DNA of 64,000 nt from JAKPAM01 sp047601745 (GTDB lineage: Bacteria > Pseudomonadota > Gammaproteobacteria > Burkholderiales > Burkholderiaceae_E), in contig JASGIS010000001.1 of the NCBI GenBank assembly GCA_047601745.1, positions 2,976,001-3,040,000 on the forward strand. The letters run 5' to 3'. The notes beneath the pieces were generated by a model. The model was not told the DNA's origin, made no database searches, and saw only the letters and a list, made by a program, of their open reading frames with translations. The position numbers were made by a program, and so were the translations under genes. This document shows positions 54,050 through 61,611 of this stretch, piece after piece (within the stretch, counting starts at the first letter, position 1; every line of letters starts with the position of its first letter).

Positions 54050-55354
54050 ATGAACGAAGTGATTTCCGGTATGACTGGTAACGAATTCGCGCCACCGCGC
54101 GCGCAGGCCGATTCCGACCCCGACACCGCCGCGCAGGCGCCGATGACCGATTCGGTCCGCCACGCGCTGGACGTGTCGCTGCGCGGTTGCGACGAACTGC
54201 TGGTCCGGTCCGAATGGCAGGCCAAGCTCGCCCGCAGCGAGCGCACCGGCGTCCCGCTGCGGATCAAGCTGGGGCTGGATCCGACCGCGCCCGACCTGCA
54301 TCTGGGCCATACGGTCGTGCTGAACAAGATGCGGCAGCTGCAGGATCTGGGCCACACGGTGATCTTCCTGATCGGCGACTTCACGTCGATGATCGGCGAT
54401 CCGTCCGGCCGTAACGCGACCCGTCCGCCGCTGACCCGCGAGCAGATCGAGGAGAACGCCAGGACCTACTTCGCGCAGGCCAGCCTGGTGCTGGACGCCG
54501 GCCGCACCGAGATCCGCTACAACTCCGAGTGGAGCGATCCGTTGGGCGCACGCGGCATGATCCAGCTCGCGTCCCGCTATACGGTCGCGCGGATGCTCGA
54601 GCGCGAGGACTTCACCAGGCGGTATCGCGCGGGCGTGCCGATCTCGGTGCACGAGTTCCTGTATCCGCTGATGCAGGGCTACGACTCGGTGGCGCTGAAA
54701 TCGGACATCGAGCTGGGCGGCACCGATCAGAAGTTCAATCTGCTGGTCGGGCGCGAGCTGCAGCGCGAGTACGGACAGGAGCCGCAGTGCATCCTGACGA
54801 TGCCGCTGCTCGAAGGGCTGGACGGCGTCGAGAAGATGTCCAAGTCCAAGGGCAACTACGTCGGGATCACCGAAGCGCCGGCGCAGATGTTCGGCAAGCT
54901 GATGTCGATCTCGGACACGCTGATGTGGCGGTATTTCGAGCTGCTGTCCGGTCTGTCGATCGAGGAGATCGCCAGGTTGCGGGCCGAGTGCGACGGCGGG
55001 CGCAACCCCCGGGACGCCAAGGTGCTGCTGGCCAAGGAGATGGTTACGCGCTTCCATTCGGCGGCCGACGCCGACCGGGCGCTGGCCGAGTTCGAGGCGC
55101 GGTTCAAGCAGGGCGCGCTGCCCGAGGACATGCCGCAGGTGACGCTGACCGGTGCGCCGATCGGCATCGGCGCGCTGCTCAAGCAGGCCGGGCTGGCGCC
55201 GTCGACGACCGAGGCGATGCGCAACCTCGAGCAGGGCGGCGTGCGCATCGACGGCCAGCGGATCGAGGACAAGGCGTTGAAGCTGTCCGCCGGCACCTAC
55301 GTCGTGCAGGTCGGCAAGCGGCGCTTCGCCAAAGTGACGATCGTCGCCGGATGA
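54050..55354 (+). CDS. tyrS: Tyrosyl-tRNA synthetase
   Basis: A 434-residue class I synthetase. The HIGH motif is DLHLGHTV; KMSKS is intact in EKMSKSKGNYVG. Tyrosine-binding parts are GDFTSMIGDPSGRN and LGGTDQKFNLLVGR. The C-terminal S4 domain (AMRNLEQGGVRIDGQRIED) is present. ATG 54050 is preferred among 54050, 54071 and 54143; none has a strong ribosome site, and the first 30 residues are not conserved. The stop overlaps dtd (ATGA). Confidence 0.95.
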   Translation: MNEVISGMTGNEFAPPRAQADSDPDTAAQAPMTDSVRHALDVSLRGCDELLVRSEWQAKLARSERTGVPLRIKLGLDPTAPDLHLGHTVVLNKMRQLQDLGHTVIFLIGDFTSMIGDPSGRNATRPPLTREQIEENARTYFAQASLVLDAGRTEIRYNSEWSDPLGARGMIQLASRYTVARMLEREDFTRRYRAGVPISVHEFLYPLMQGYDSVALKSDIELGGTDQKFNLLVGRELQREYGQEPQCILTMPLLEGLDGVEKMSKSKGNYVGITEAPAQMFGKLMSISDTLMWRYFELLSGLSIEEIARLRAECDGGRNPRDAKVLLAKEMVTRFHSAADADRALAEFEARFKQGALPEDMPQVTLTGAPIGIGALLKQAGLAPSTTEAMRNLEQGGVRIDGQRIEDKALKLSAGTYVVQVGKRRFAKVTIVAG

Positions 55355-55803
55355 TCGCGCTGCTGCAGCGGGTCAGCGAGGCGCGGGTGCTCGTCGACGC
55401 GCGCCCGGTCGGCGCCATCGGCGCCGGGCTGCTGGTGCTGGTGTGCGCCGAGCGCGAGGACGACGAGGCGCGCGCCGACGCGCTGCTGGCGAAGCTGCTC
55501 GGTTTTCGGGTGTTCGCCGACGACCCGGCCGTCGATCCGCGCGGGCGGATGAACCGCTCGGTGCTCGACGTCGGCGGCGGCCTGCTGCTGGTGCCGCAGT
55601 TCACGCTGGCCGCCGATACGCGCAGCGGCACGCGGCCGAGCTTCACGCCGGCGGCGGCGCCCGAGCTCGGGCGGCGGCTGTTCGATCATTTCGTCGCGCG
55701 GGCGGCCCACCGGGTGCCGGCCGTGCAGACCGGCGTGTTCGGCGCCGATATGAAGGTCCACCTGGTCAACGACGGGCCGGTGACATTCTGGCTGCAAGTC
55801 TGA
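55351..55803 (+). CDS. dtd: D-aminoacyl-tRNA deacylase
   Basis: A 150-residue enzyme that removes D-amino acids, mainly D-Tyr, from tRNA. The active-site segments PQFTLAAD and NDGPVTFWLQV carry the SQxT-like and cis-Gly-Pro motifs; here the family's usual SQFTL reads PQFTL. Coupling to tyrS (4-base overlap) makes functional sense. Length is typical. Confidence 0.94.
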   Translation: MIALLQRVSEARVLVDARPVGAIGAGLLVLVCAEREDDEARADALLAKLLGFRVFADDPAVDPRGRMNRSVLDVGGGLLLVPQFTLAADTRSGTRPSFTPAAAPELGRRLFDHFVARAAHRVPAVQTGVFGADMKVHLVNDGPVTFWLQV

Positions 55804-55828
55804 GCGTTTTTCGAGAGGAGCGGCAATC

Positions 55829-56461
55829 ATGGCCGAGACCGAGCTGATTCTGATCCGGCATGGGGTGACGACCTGGAACCAGCAGGGCCGCTTCCAGGGC
55901 TGCCTGGACATCGGGCTGGCCGACGAGGGCCACGTCCAGGCGCGGCTGACCGGCGAACGGCTGGCGTCGACGCCGCTGTCGGCCGTCTACGCCAGCGATC
56001 TGTCGCGGGCGTTGCAGACGGCCGCGCCGATCGCCCGCGCGCAGTCGCTCGACGTCGTGCCCGACCCGGGGTTCCGCGAGCGACACTACGGCGATTTCCA
56101 GGGGTTCACCGGCGAGCAGATCAGCGAACGCGATCCGCTGGCGTGGCAGCGCTGGCGGGCGCGCGACGCGGACTTCGTGCTGCCGGGCGGCGGCGAGTCG
56201 CTGCGGCAGTTCTACGAGCGGGTCCGTGACGCACTGCACCGTGTGGCCGACCGTCATCCGGGCGAATCGGTGGCGATCGTCACGCACGGCGGCGTGCTCG
56301 ATTGCGTGTATCGTCTGGGCACCGGGATGGCGCTTTCCGCCCCTCGTCGGCACGACCTGCTGAACGCGAGCCTGAATCGGATCGCCTGGGACGGACAGCG
56401 CTTCACCGTGCGCGAGTGGGCGGACGTCGCGCATCTGCCGCGGTCGATCGACGACCGCTGA
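55829..56461 (+). CDS. Histidine phosphatase (phosphoglycerate mutase-like)
   Basis: A 210-residue phosphatase of the GpmB/CobC branch. The nucleophile is H11 in LIRHGVTTWNQQGRFQG. The second His lies in VAIVTHGGVLDCVYR; Arg in YASDLSRALQTA and Glu in FRERHYGDFQGFT complete the site. The N-terminus MAETELILIRHG follows AGGAG. It is in line with tyrS and dtd, 25 bases apart. It could be a broad phosphatase rather than a glycolytic mutase. Confidence 0.93.
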   Translation: MAETELILIRHGVTTWNQQGRFQGCLDIGLADEGHVQARLTGERLASTPLSAVYASDLSRALQTAAPIARAQSLDVVPDPGFRERHYGDFQGFTGEQISERDPLAWQRWRARDADFVLPGGGESLRQFYERVRDALHRVADRHPGESVAIVTHGGVLDCVYRLGTGMALSAPRRHDLLNASLNRIAWDGQRFTVREWADVAHLPRSIDDR

Positions 56462-56637
56462 GCGCGCGTGCCGGCCGCCTGTCGCGACGGCGGCGAAGGC
56501 AGGGCGGCCGCCCGTGTTCCGAACGCGGGCGACTGTTCCGAACGCGGGCGACGCGGGAACGACAAGAGAATGAGACGGGATCCAGGCTTGGGATCGAAAC
56601 CCGGCGGGCCGGGGCATGGCTGGGAGCGCAGTCAACG

Positions 56638-57960
56638 ATGGATGCGATGGCGATCGAGCGGCAGCAGCGGGTACGCGACCTGTTCTTCCAGCGTGGCGAG
56701 AGCCTGATCGAGCTGCCGCAAGGGATCGATCCGGCGGTGCTGCGCGGCTGGCAGCGATGCCGCGACTGGGGGCTCGAGCCCGAACGGCCGGTCGTGTTCC
56801 GTTCGGTGCAGCAGAGCCGCGTGCGGGCCGGGCGCGAGAGCAGCCATCTGCTGCGCACGGTCGCCGAGCGCGAGCTGACGCAGCTCGGCCGGGCCCTGGC
56901 GTCGTCGGGCGCGGCGGTCGTGCTGACCGATCCGCACCTGATGATCCTGGACGTGCTCGGGCACGGCGACCGGATGAGCCGCGAACTGCGCAGCCTGGCG
57001 CGCGAAGGCGTCGATCTGTCCGAGCGCGTCGTCGGCAGCAGCGCGCTGTCGCTGGCCGCGCACGAGCGGGCGCCGTCGATCGTGCTGAACAACGGCCATT
57101 TCTTCACGGCCAACTCGGTGTTCGCGTGCGCGGCCGCGCCGCTGCTGTCGCCGACCGGGGCGCTGATGGGCGTCCTCAACGCGACCATCTGCCGCGCGGC
57201 GCTGCCGGCCCAGGCGCCGTTCCTGGTCTCGACGGCGGCCAAGGCGATCGAGAACGCGATGTTCTGGCAGGATCCGGCGCTGCTGGTGATCCGGTTCCAC
57301 CCGCGCGAGGATTTCGTCGATACCGCGCTGGGTGCGATCCTCGCCTGTTCGGTGGACGGCGAGATCGTCGGCGCCAACCAGGTCGCGCTGTCGATGCTCG
57401 GCCTGGGCTGGCCGCTCGAGGGCCTGCGCTTCGAGCGCTGCTTCCGGCAGAAGATCGGCGAACTGCTGGGCCGGGCCGGGCGGCTCGATCGCTTCGCGCT
57501 GGATCTGACCACGCAGGGCGGGGCCGCCTTGTTCGCGCGCGTGCGCATGCCCGAGCGCGTCGCCCGAGGCGGCCCGAATCCGGCCGGTCCGGCGCGGACC
57601 GTATTCGGTGGGGACATCGCGCCGCGGCGCGCGCAGTCGGATCCCGAGCCGGAGGCCGGATCGGAGCGAGAATCGGTGCCGGAATCGGTGCCTGGATTAG
57701 TGCCCGGATCGGTGTCTGAATCGGTGTCCGGATCGATGTCCGGATCGGTGTCCGGATCGGTGTCCGGATCGGTGTCCGGATCGGTGCCGGCGCGGGACGA
57801 AGGTCCGGTCCGGCAGCCCGGGTCCGGCAATCTGCGCGAACTCGAGCAGCGGATGATCGAACAGGCGTTGTCCCGGCATCACGGCAACGTGTCGTCGGCC
57901 GCGCGCGAACTCGGCGTCAGCCGCGGAACCTTGTACCGCCGGATCCGGCCGAACGGCTGA
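56638..57960 (+). CDS. Fis-family regulator with GAF domain, no AAA+ domain
   Basis: A 440-residue transcription factor. Its N-terminal part is like AcoR-type sigma-54 activators: GWQRCRDWGLEPERPVVF, then a GAF-like domain (VVLTDPHLMILDVLGHGDRM, VGSSALSLAAHERAPSIVL). At the C-terminus an HTH_8/Fis motif is clear (MIEQALSRHHGNVSSAARELGVSRGTLYRRI). The AAA+ ATPase domain expected in between is absent: no GAFTGA or Walker motifs. In its place is a PAS-like stretch and a Ser-Val-Gly linker of 12-bp repeats. GGGAG precedes ATG 56638. It may regulate at sigma-70 promoters; the target is unknown. Confidence 0.85.
   Translation: MDAMAIERQQRVRDLFFQRGESLIELPQGIDPAVLRGWQRCRDWGLEPERPVVFRSVQQSRVRAGRESSHLLRTVAERELTQLGRALASSGAAVVLTDPHLMILDVLGHGDRMSRELRSLAREGVDLSERVVGSSALSLAAHERAPSIVLNNGHFFTANSVFACAAAPLLSPTGALMGVLNATICRAALPAQAPFLVSTAAKAIENAMFWQDPALLVIRFHPREDFVDTALGAILACSVDGEIVGANQVALSMLGLGWPLEGLRFERCFRQKIGELLGRAGRLDRFALDLTTQGGAALFARVRMPERVARGGPNPAGPARTVFGGDIAPRRAQSDPEPEAGSERESVPESVPGLVPGSVSESVSGSMSGSVSGSVSGSVSGSVPARDEGPVRQPGSGNLRELEQRMIEQALSRHHGNVSSAARELGVSRGTLYRRIRPNG
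57670..57789 (+). repeat. 12-bp tandem repeat, 10 copies, in the Fis-type regulator
   Basis: Ten units of GGATCGGTGTCC and variants; each encodes four residues (GSVS). The later units are identical and the early ones vary. Unit length keeps the frame. Confidence 0.95.
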
Positions 57961-57969
57961 AGCGGCGGC

Positions 57970-57998
57970 TTGCGAGCGTCGACGAGGTTTCGTTAAAC
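57970..57998 (+). promoter_or_regulatory. Promoter of the glyA riboswitch transcript
   Basis: TTGCGA (57970-57975), 17 bases, TTAAAC (57993-57998). Start near 58005, right before the aptamer. Confidence 0.6.
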
Positions 57999-58004
57999 TT
58001 CGCG

Positions 58005-58153
58005 CAAAGCCGCGCGACTGGCGATCGGGTAGAGCACTACCGGGGAGCGTGGCTTGTCTGCGCGGCGTCGACGACGCCATCACACGCCTGCCGTACGCCT
58101 GGGCAGCCGGTTGCAACCCCCTTGCATCGACACGGCTGTCCAAGGAGTCCTTC
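58005..58153 (+). promoter_or_regulatory. ZTP (pfl) riboswitch upstream of glyA
   Basis: The aptamer landmarks of the pfl/ZTP motif are all present in order: CGCGCGACTGGCG (58011-58023), CTACCGGGGAGCGTGG (58037-58052) and CCGTACGCCTGGGCA (58091-58105). ZTP/ZMP signals lack of 10-formyl-THF, and glyA is a standard target. The expression platform appears translational: GGGCAGCCG (58101-58109), part of the last aptamer segment, can pair 9 bases with CGGCTGTCC (58133-58141), directly before the AAGGAG ribosome site (58142-58147). Ligand binding would keep the aptamer and open the site. Confidence 0.85.
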
Positions 58154-59410
58154 ATGTTTGATCCCGCCTTGACCCTCGACAGGGTCGACCCCGAGCTCTG
58201 GCACGCGATCCAGCTGGAAAACCGCCGCCAGGAAGACCACATCGAGCTGATCGCGTCCGAGAACTACACGAGCCCCGCCGTGCTGGCGGCGCAGGGCAGC
58301 CAGTTGACGAACAAGTACGCCGAAGGCTATCCGGGCAAGCGGTACTACGGCGGTTGCGAATTCGTCGACATCGCCGAGACGCTGGCGATCGATCGCGCCC
58401 GGCAACTGTTCGGCGCGGCTACGGCCAACGTCCAGCCGAACTCCGGTTCGCAGGCCAACCAGGCCGCGTTCATGGCGGTGGCCAAGCCCGGCGATACGAT
58501 CCTGGGGATGTCGCTGGCCGAGGGCGGACACCTGACGCACGGCTCGCCGGTCAACATGTCCGGCAAATGGTTCAACGTCGTCTCGTACGGGCTGAACGAG
58601 GCCGAGGAGATCGACTACGACGCGATGGAGCGGCTGGCCCGGCAGCACAAGCCGCGCATCCTGATCGCCGGCGCGTCGGCCTACAGCCTGCGCATCGATT
58701 TCGAGCGCTTCGCCCGCGTCGCCAAGGACGTCGGCGCCGTGTTCATCGTCGACATGGCCCACTACGCGGGGCTGGTCGCGGCCGGTGTGTATCCGAATCC
58801 GGTTCCCCACGCCGACATCGTCACGTCGACGACGCACAAGAGCCTGCGCGGCCCGCGCGGCGGGCTGATCCTGATGAAGCCCGAATACGAGAAGGCCGTC
58901 AATTCGGCGATCTTCCCGGGACTGCAGGGCGGGCCGCTGATGCATGTGGTCGCCGCCAAGGCGGTCGCGTTCAAGGAGGCGCTGGCGCCCGAGTTCAAGA
59001 CCTACCAGCAGCAGGTCGTCGCCAACGCCGACGCGCTGGCGACCACGCTGACGCGGCGCGGCCTGCGGATCGTCTCGGGCCGTACCGAGTCGCACGTGAT
59101 GCTGGTCGACCTGCGCGCCAAGAAGATCACCGGCAAGCAGGCCGAGGCGGCGCTGGGCAATGCGCACATCACGTGCAACAAGAACGCGATCCCCAACGAT
59201 CCGGAGAAGCCGTTCGTCACCAGCGGCATCCGGCTCGGCTCGCCGGCGATGACCACGCGCGGGTTCGGCGTTCCCGAGTCCGAGCTGGTCGGCAACCTGA
59301 TCGCCGATGTTCTCGACGCGCCGGAAGACGCGGCCGTCATCGAGCGGGTCAAGGGCCGGGTGGCCGAGCTGACCGGACGTTTTCCGGTCTACGGCGCGCC
59401 CCGGCGCTGA
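58154..59410 (+). CDS. glyA: Serine hydroxymethyltransferase
   Basis: A 418-residue PLP enzyme that interconverts serine and glycine with THF. Motifs: HIELIASENYTSPAVLAAQGS, NKYAEGYPGKRYYGGCEFVD, VQPNSGSQANQAAF, and the PLP Lys in VTSTTHKSLRGPRGG. The ATG at 58154 (MFDPALTLDRVDPELW) has AAGGAG 7 bases before it. Under control of the ZTP riboswitch. nrdR follows after 27 bases, the common glyA-nrdR order. Confidence 0.97.
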   Translation: MFDPALTLDRVDPELWHAIQLENRRQEDHIELIASENYTSPAVLAAQGSQLTNKYAEGYPGKRYYGGCEFVDIAETLAIDRARQLFGAATANVQPNSGSQANQAAFMAVAKPGDTILGMSLAEGGHLTHGSPVNMSGKWFNVVSYGLNEAEEIDYDAMERLARQHKPRILIAGASAYSLRIDFERFARVAKDVGAVFIVDMAHYAGLVAAGVYPNPVPHADIVTSTTHKSLRGPRGGLILMKPEYEKAVNSAIFPGLQGGPLMHVVAAKAVAFKEALAPEFKTYQQQVVANADALATTLTRRGLRIVSGRTESHVMLVDLRAKKITGKQAEAALGNAHITCNKNAIPNDPEKPFVTSGIRLGSPAMTTRGFGVPESELVGNLIADVLDAPEDAAVIERVKGRVAELTGRFPVYGAPRR

Positions 59411-59437
59411 TCGCGGCCGCCGCGTCCGGGGGCCGTC

Positions 59438-59902
59438 GTGCATTGTCCGTTCTGCGCCCATCCGGACACCCAGGTCCTCGAGACGCGGCTCTCCGAAGAC
59501 GGCGCCAGCATCCGGCGCCGCCGGCGCTGCGTCGAATGCGACCGCCGCTTCACCACGTATGAGCGCTTCGAGCGCGTGATGCCGTCGGTCGTCAAGAGCG
59601 ACGGGTCGCGCGTCGAGTTCGTCCGCGACAAGCTGCGCGGCTCGATGCAACTGGCGCTGCGCAAGCGGCCGGTCGCGGCGCAGGCGGTCGACGAGGCGCT
59701 GCAGCGGATCGAGGATCAGTTGCTGTCCACCGGCGCGCGCGAGATCCCCAGTTCGCAGATCGGCGAGATGGTGATGGGCGAGCTGCGCAGGCTCGACAAG
59801 GTCGCGTACGTGCGGTTCGCGTCCGTCTATCGCAATTTCGAGGACGTCGACGAGTTCGCCGAAGCGATCCTCGAGGTCCAGCGGCCGCGCGGGGGGCGCT
59901 GA
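59438..59902 (+). CDS. nrdR: Ribonucleotide reductase repressor NrdR
   Basis: A 154-residue repressor. The zinc ribbon has C3, C6, C31 and C34 (MHCPFCAHPDT, then RRCVECDRRFTTYE). The ATP-cone follows (VKSDGSRVEFVRDKLRG, then the typical RKRPV). The start is GTG at 59438, matching the invariant MHCPFC opening. It binds NrdR boxes of nrd promoters; none is in the window. Confidence 0.96.
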   Translation: MHCPFCAHPDTQVLETRLSEDGASIRRRRRCVECDRRFTTYERFERVMPSVVKSDGSRVEFVRDKLRGSMQLALRKRPVAAQAVDEALQRIEDQLLSTGAREIPSSQIGEMVMGELRRLDKVAYVRFASVYRNFEDVDEFAEAILEVQRPRGGR

Positions 59903-59964
59903 ACTCGGAGCTTTTGAGCGAATCGGACGCGACGAGTGGGCGCGGCGGGTTCGTCTACAGATTC

Positions 59965-61374
59965 TCAGGTGGTCGCGACGGTGCGGGTCTCGGCGGCGGA
60001 TGCGGCCGGCGCGACGTCCGCGGCCGGTTCGGGCGAACCGGCCGCGCGCGCATCCGCGACGATGGCGGTCACGGCAGCGGTCATGACGGTCGTGGCTGTT
60101 GCGACGGTCGTGGCGGTCCCAGCGGTCCCAGCGGTCGTGGCGGTCGTGGCGGTCCCAGCGGTCGTGGCGGTCGTGGCGGTCGCGGCCGGCTGCGTGAACG
60201 CGTCCCCGCCGTCGGCGACCCAGCGGTCGCGGCCGCTGGCCTTGGCGACGTAGACGTGGCGATCGGCGGTGCTGAGCAGCGTTTCCAGCGCCGCGTCGCT
60301 CGTGACGTGCGCGATGCCGATCGATACCGTCAAAGGGATCGCTGCGCCGTTGACGATCGGGGGCGCGTGTCGCACGCGCGTGCACAACTGTTCGGCCATC
60401 GCTTCGATCTGCGTCCGGTCATCGCGCACGACGTACGCGCAGAATTCCTCGCCGCCGTATCGTCCCGCCGCGTCGTCGACGCTCAGCGAGCGACGCAGCA
60501 GTTCGCCGAAATAGCGGAGCACCTGGTCGCCGACCTGGTGGCCGTGGCTGTCGTTGACCTGCTTGAAGTGGTCCAGGTCCAGCATGAACAGCGCCTGCGC
60601 TCGCTCGCCCGAGCCCGGCCGGCGCAGCCGTTCCTGCACGGTATCGAAGAAGCTGCGGCGCGAATGCAGCGTCGTCAGCTCGTCGGTGGCGGCCTGGCGG
60701 CGAAGCTCGCGCGCGAGCCGGGAATTGGTCCAGCCCAGCAGGATCATCGCCTGGATCATCGGCGCGGTCACGATCAGCATGACGTTGCCGAGGTTGAGCA
60801 GAACCGGATTCAGCACGCTGAAACCGCCGGTCGTTTCGATCATGCCCAGGCCGGCGATCAGCCTCGGCGCGGGCATGATGACCAGCGCCGCGTGCAGCAG
60901 CCATGCGCTGACGCTGACGGTCCCCGGCTCTTCGTTGGTGCGCGTGGCCAGCATCGCCAGCACGCCGACCGCCATCGTCATCTCGATCACGCAGAACAGT
61001 GCCACGCGGGCCGCGCCGCCGCTCTCGTCGCTGCCGATCGCCACGAAGCCGGCGATGCCGGCCAGCGTCAGCGACCAGGCGGCGACCGGCGTGCCGCGGA
61101 CTTCGCACAGGCAGCGGAACGCCTGGACGTTGCACACCCAGGCCAGTACGAACACGGAGTTGGCGACGGTGATCGACAGCCAAGGGGCCACCGCTCCGCG
61201 CCACGCGAACAGGGCCAGAGCGATCGTCGCGCAGGCATGCATCGCCGCTCCCCAGGCCAGGGCCGGCGCCGAGCGGGCGTGCAGCGAGCGCGACATGAAC
61301 AGCGTGATGCAGCAGATCGCGGTGTTCGCGGCGCCGAACATCATTACCGTCCGGATGTCGAAGCTGAGCGTCAT
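59965..61374 (-). CDS. Diguanylate cyclase (GGDEF) with membrane sensor
   Basis: A 469-residue c-di-GMP synthase. Six to seven hydrophobic segments occupy residues 1-230 and have no named sensor domain that I recognise. The GGDEF domain starts at ATDELTTLHSRRSFFDTV; the active site is RYGGEEF with the preceding LDLDHFKQVNDSHGH intact. The inhibitory RxxD site is not present before GGEEF (SVDD instead). The C-terminal 75 residues are a Thr/Ala-rich tail (TATTATTAGT pattern) coded by 9-bp repeats. The gene converges with nrdR. Confidence 0.9.
   Translation of the reverse strand: MTLSFDIRTVMMFGAANTAICCITLFMSRSLHARSAPALAWGAAMHACATIALALFAWRGAVAPWLSITVANSVFVLAWVCNVQAFRCLCEVRGTPVAAWSLTLAGIAGFVAIGSDESGGAARVALFCVIEMTMAVGVLAMLATRTNEEPGTVSVSAWLLHAALVIMPAPRLIAGLGMIETTGGFSVLNPVLLNLGNVMLIVTAPMIQAMILLGWTNSRLARELRRQAATDELTTLHSRRSFFDTVQERLRRPGSGERAQALFMLDLDHFKQVNDSHGHQVGDQVLRYFGELLRRSLSVDDAAGRYGGEEFCAYVVRDDRTQIEAMAEQLCTRVRHAPPIVNGAAIPLTVSIGIAHVTSDAALETLLSTADRHVYVAKASGRDRWVADGGDAFTQPAATATTATTAGTATTATTAGTAGTATTVATATTVMTAAVTAIVADARAAGSPEPAADVAPAASAAETRTVATT
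60064..60183 (-). repeat. 9-bp repeat array in the GGDEF protein tail
   Basis: Plus-strand units GCGGTCGTG and GCGGTCCCA alternate over about 120 bases. They encode TAT/AGT-like triplets of the tail. Frame-keeping unit length. Confidence 0.9.
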
Positions 61375-61542
61375 CCTTCCAGCCTAAGGGATCGCGCGCG
61401 CCGGCGGTGTCGCCGGCCGCGGACGACTGGACGTACGCGAGCGCCGGGCCGACGGGTGACGATCGACGCTGGCAGATCAGTATCCGTTCACACGAAGATC
61501 GAACCCGGGCACGACGATCGAACCCGGGCCGAGGGGCACCCG

Positions 61543-61602
61543 GACTCCCGGTCTTGCCCGTTGACTCCCGGCCTTGCCCGTTGACGCCCGGTCCTGCCCG
61601 TT
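61543..61602 (-). repeat. 20-bp tandem repeat, 3 copies
   Basis: Three copies of GACTCCCGGTCTTGCCCGTT (with small changes) in the space upstream of the GGDEF gene and just past the stop of the thiamine-diphosphate enzyme gene. The rest of 61375-61611 shows no gene. Confidence 0.9.
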
Positions 61603-61611
61603 CGAGCCTCT

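Noticed and set aside
57961..58153. Glycine riboswitch before glyA
   Set aside because: The conserved segments and their order match the ZTP/pfl motif and not the glycine aptamer.
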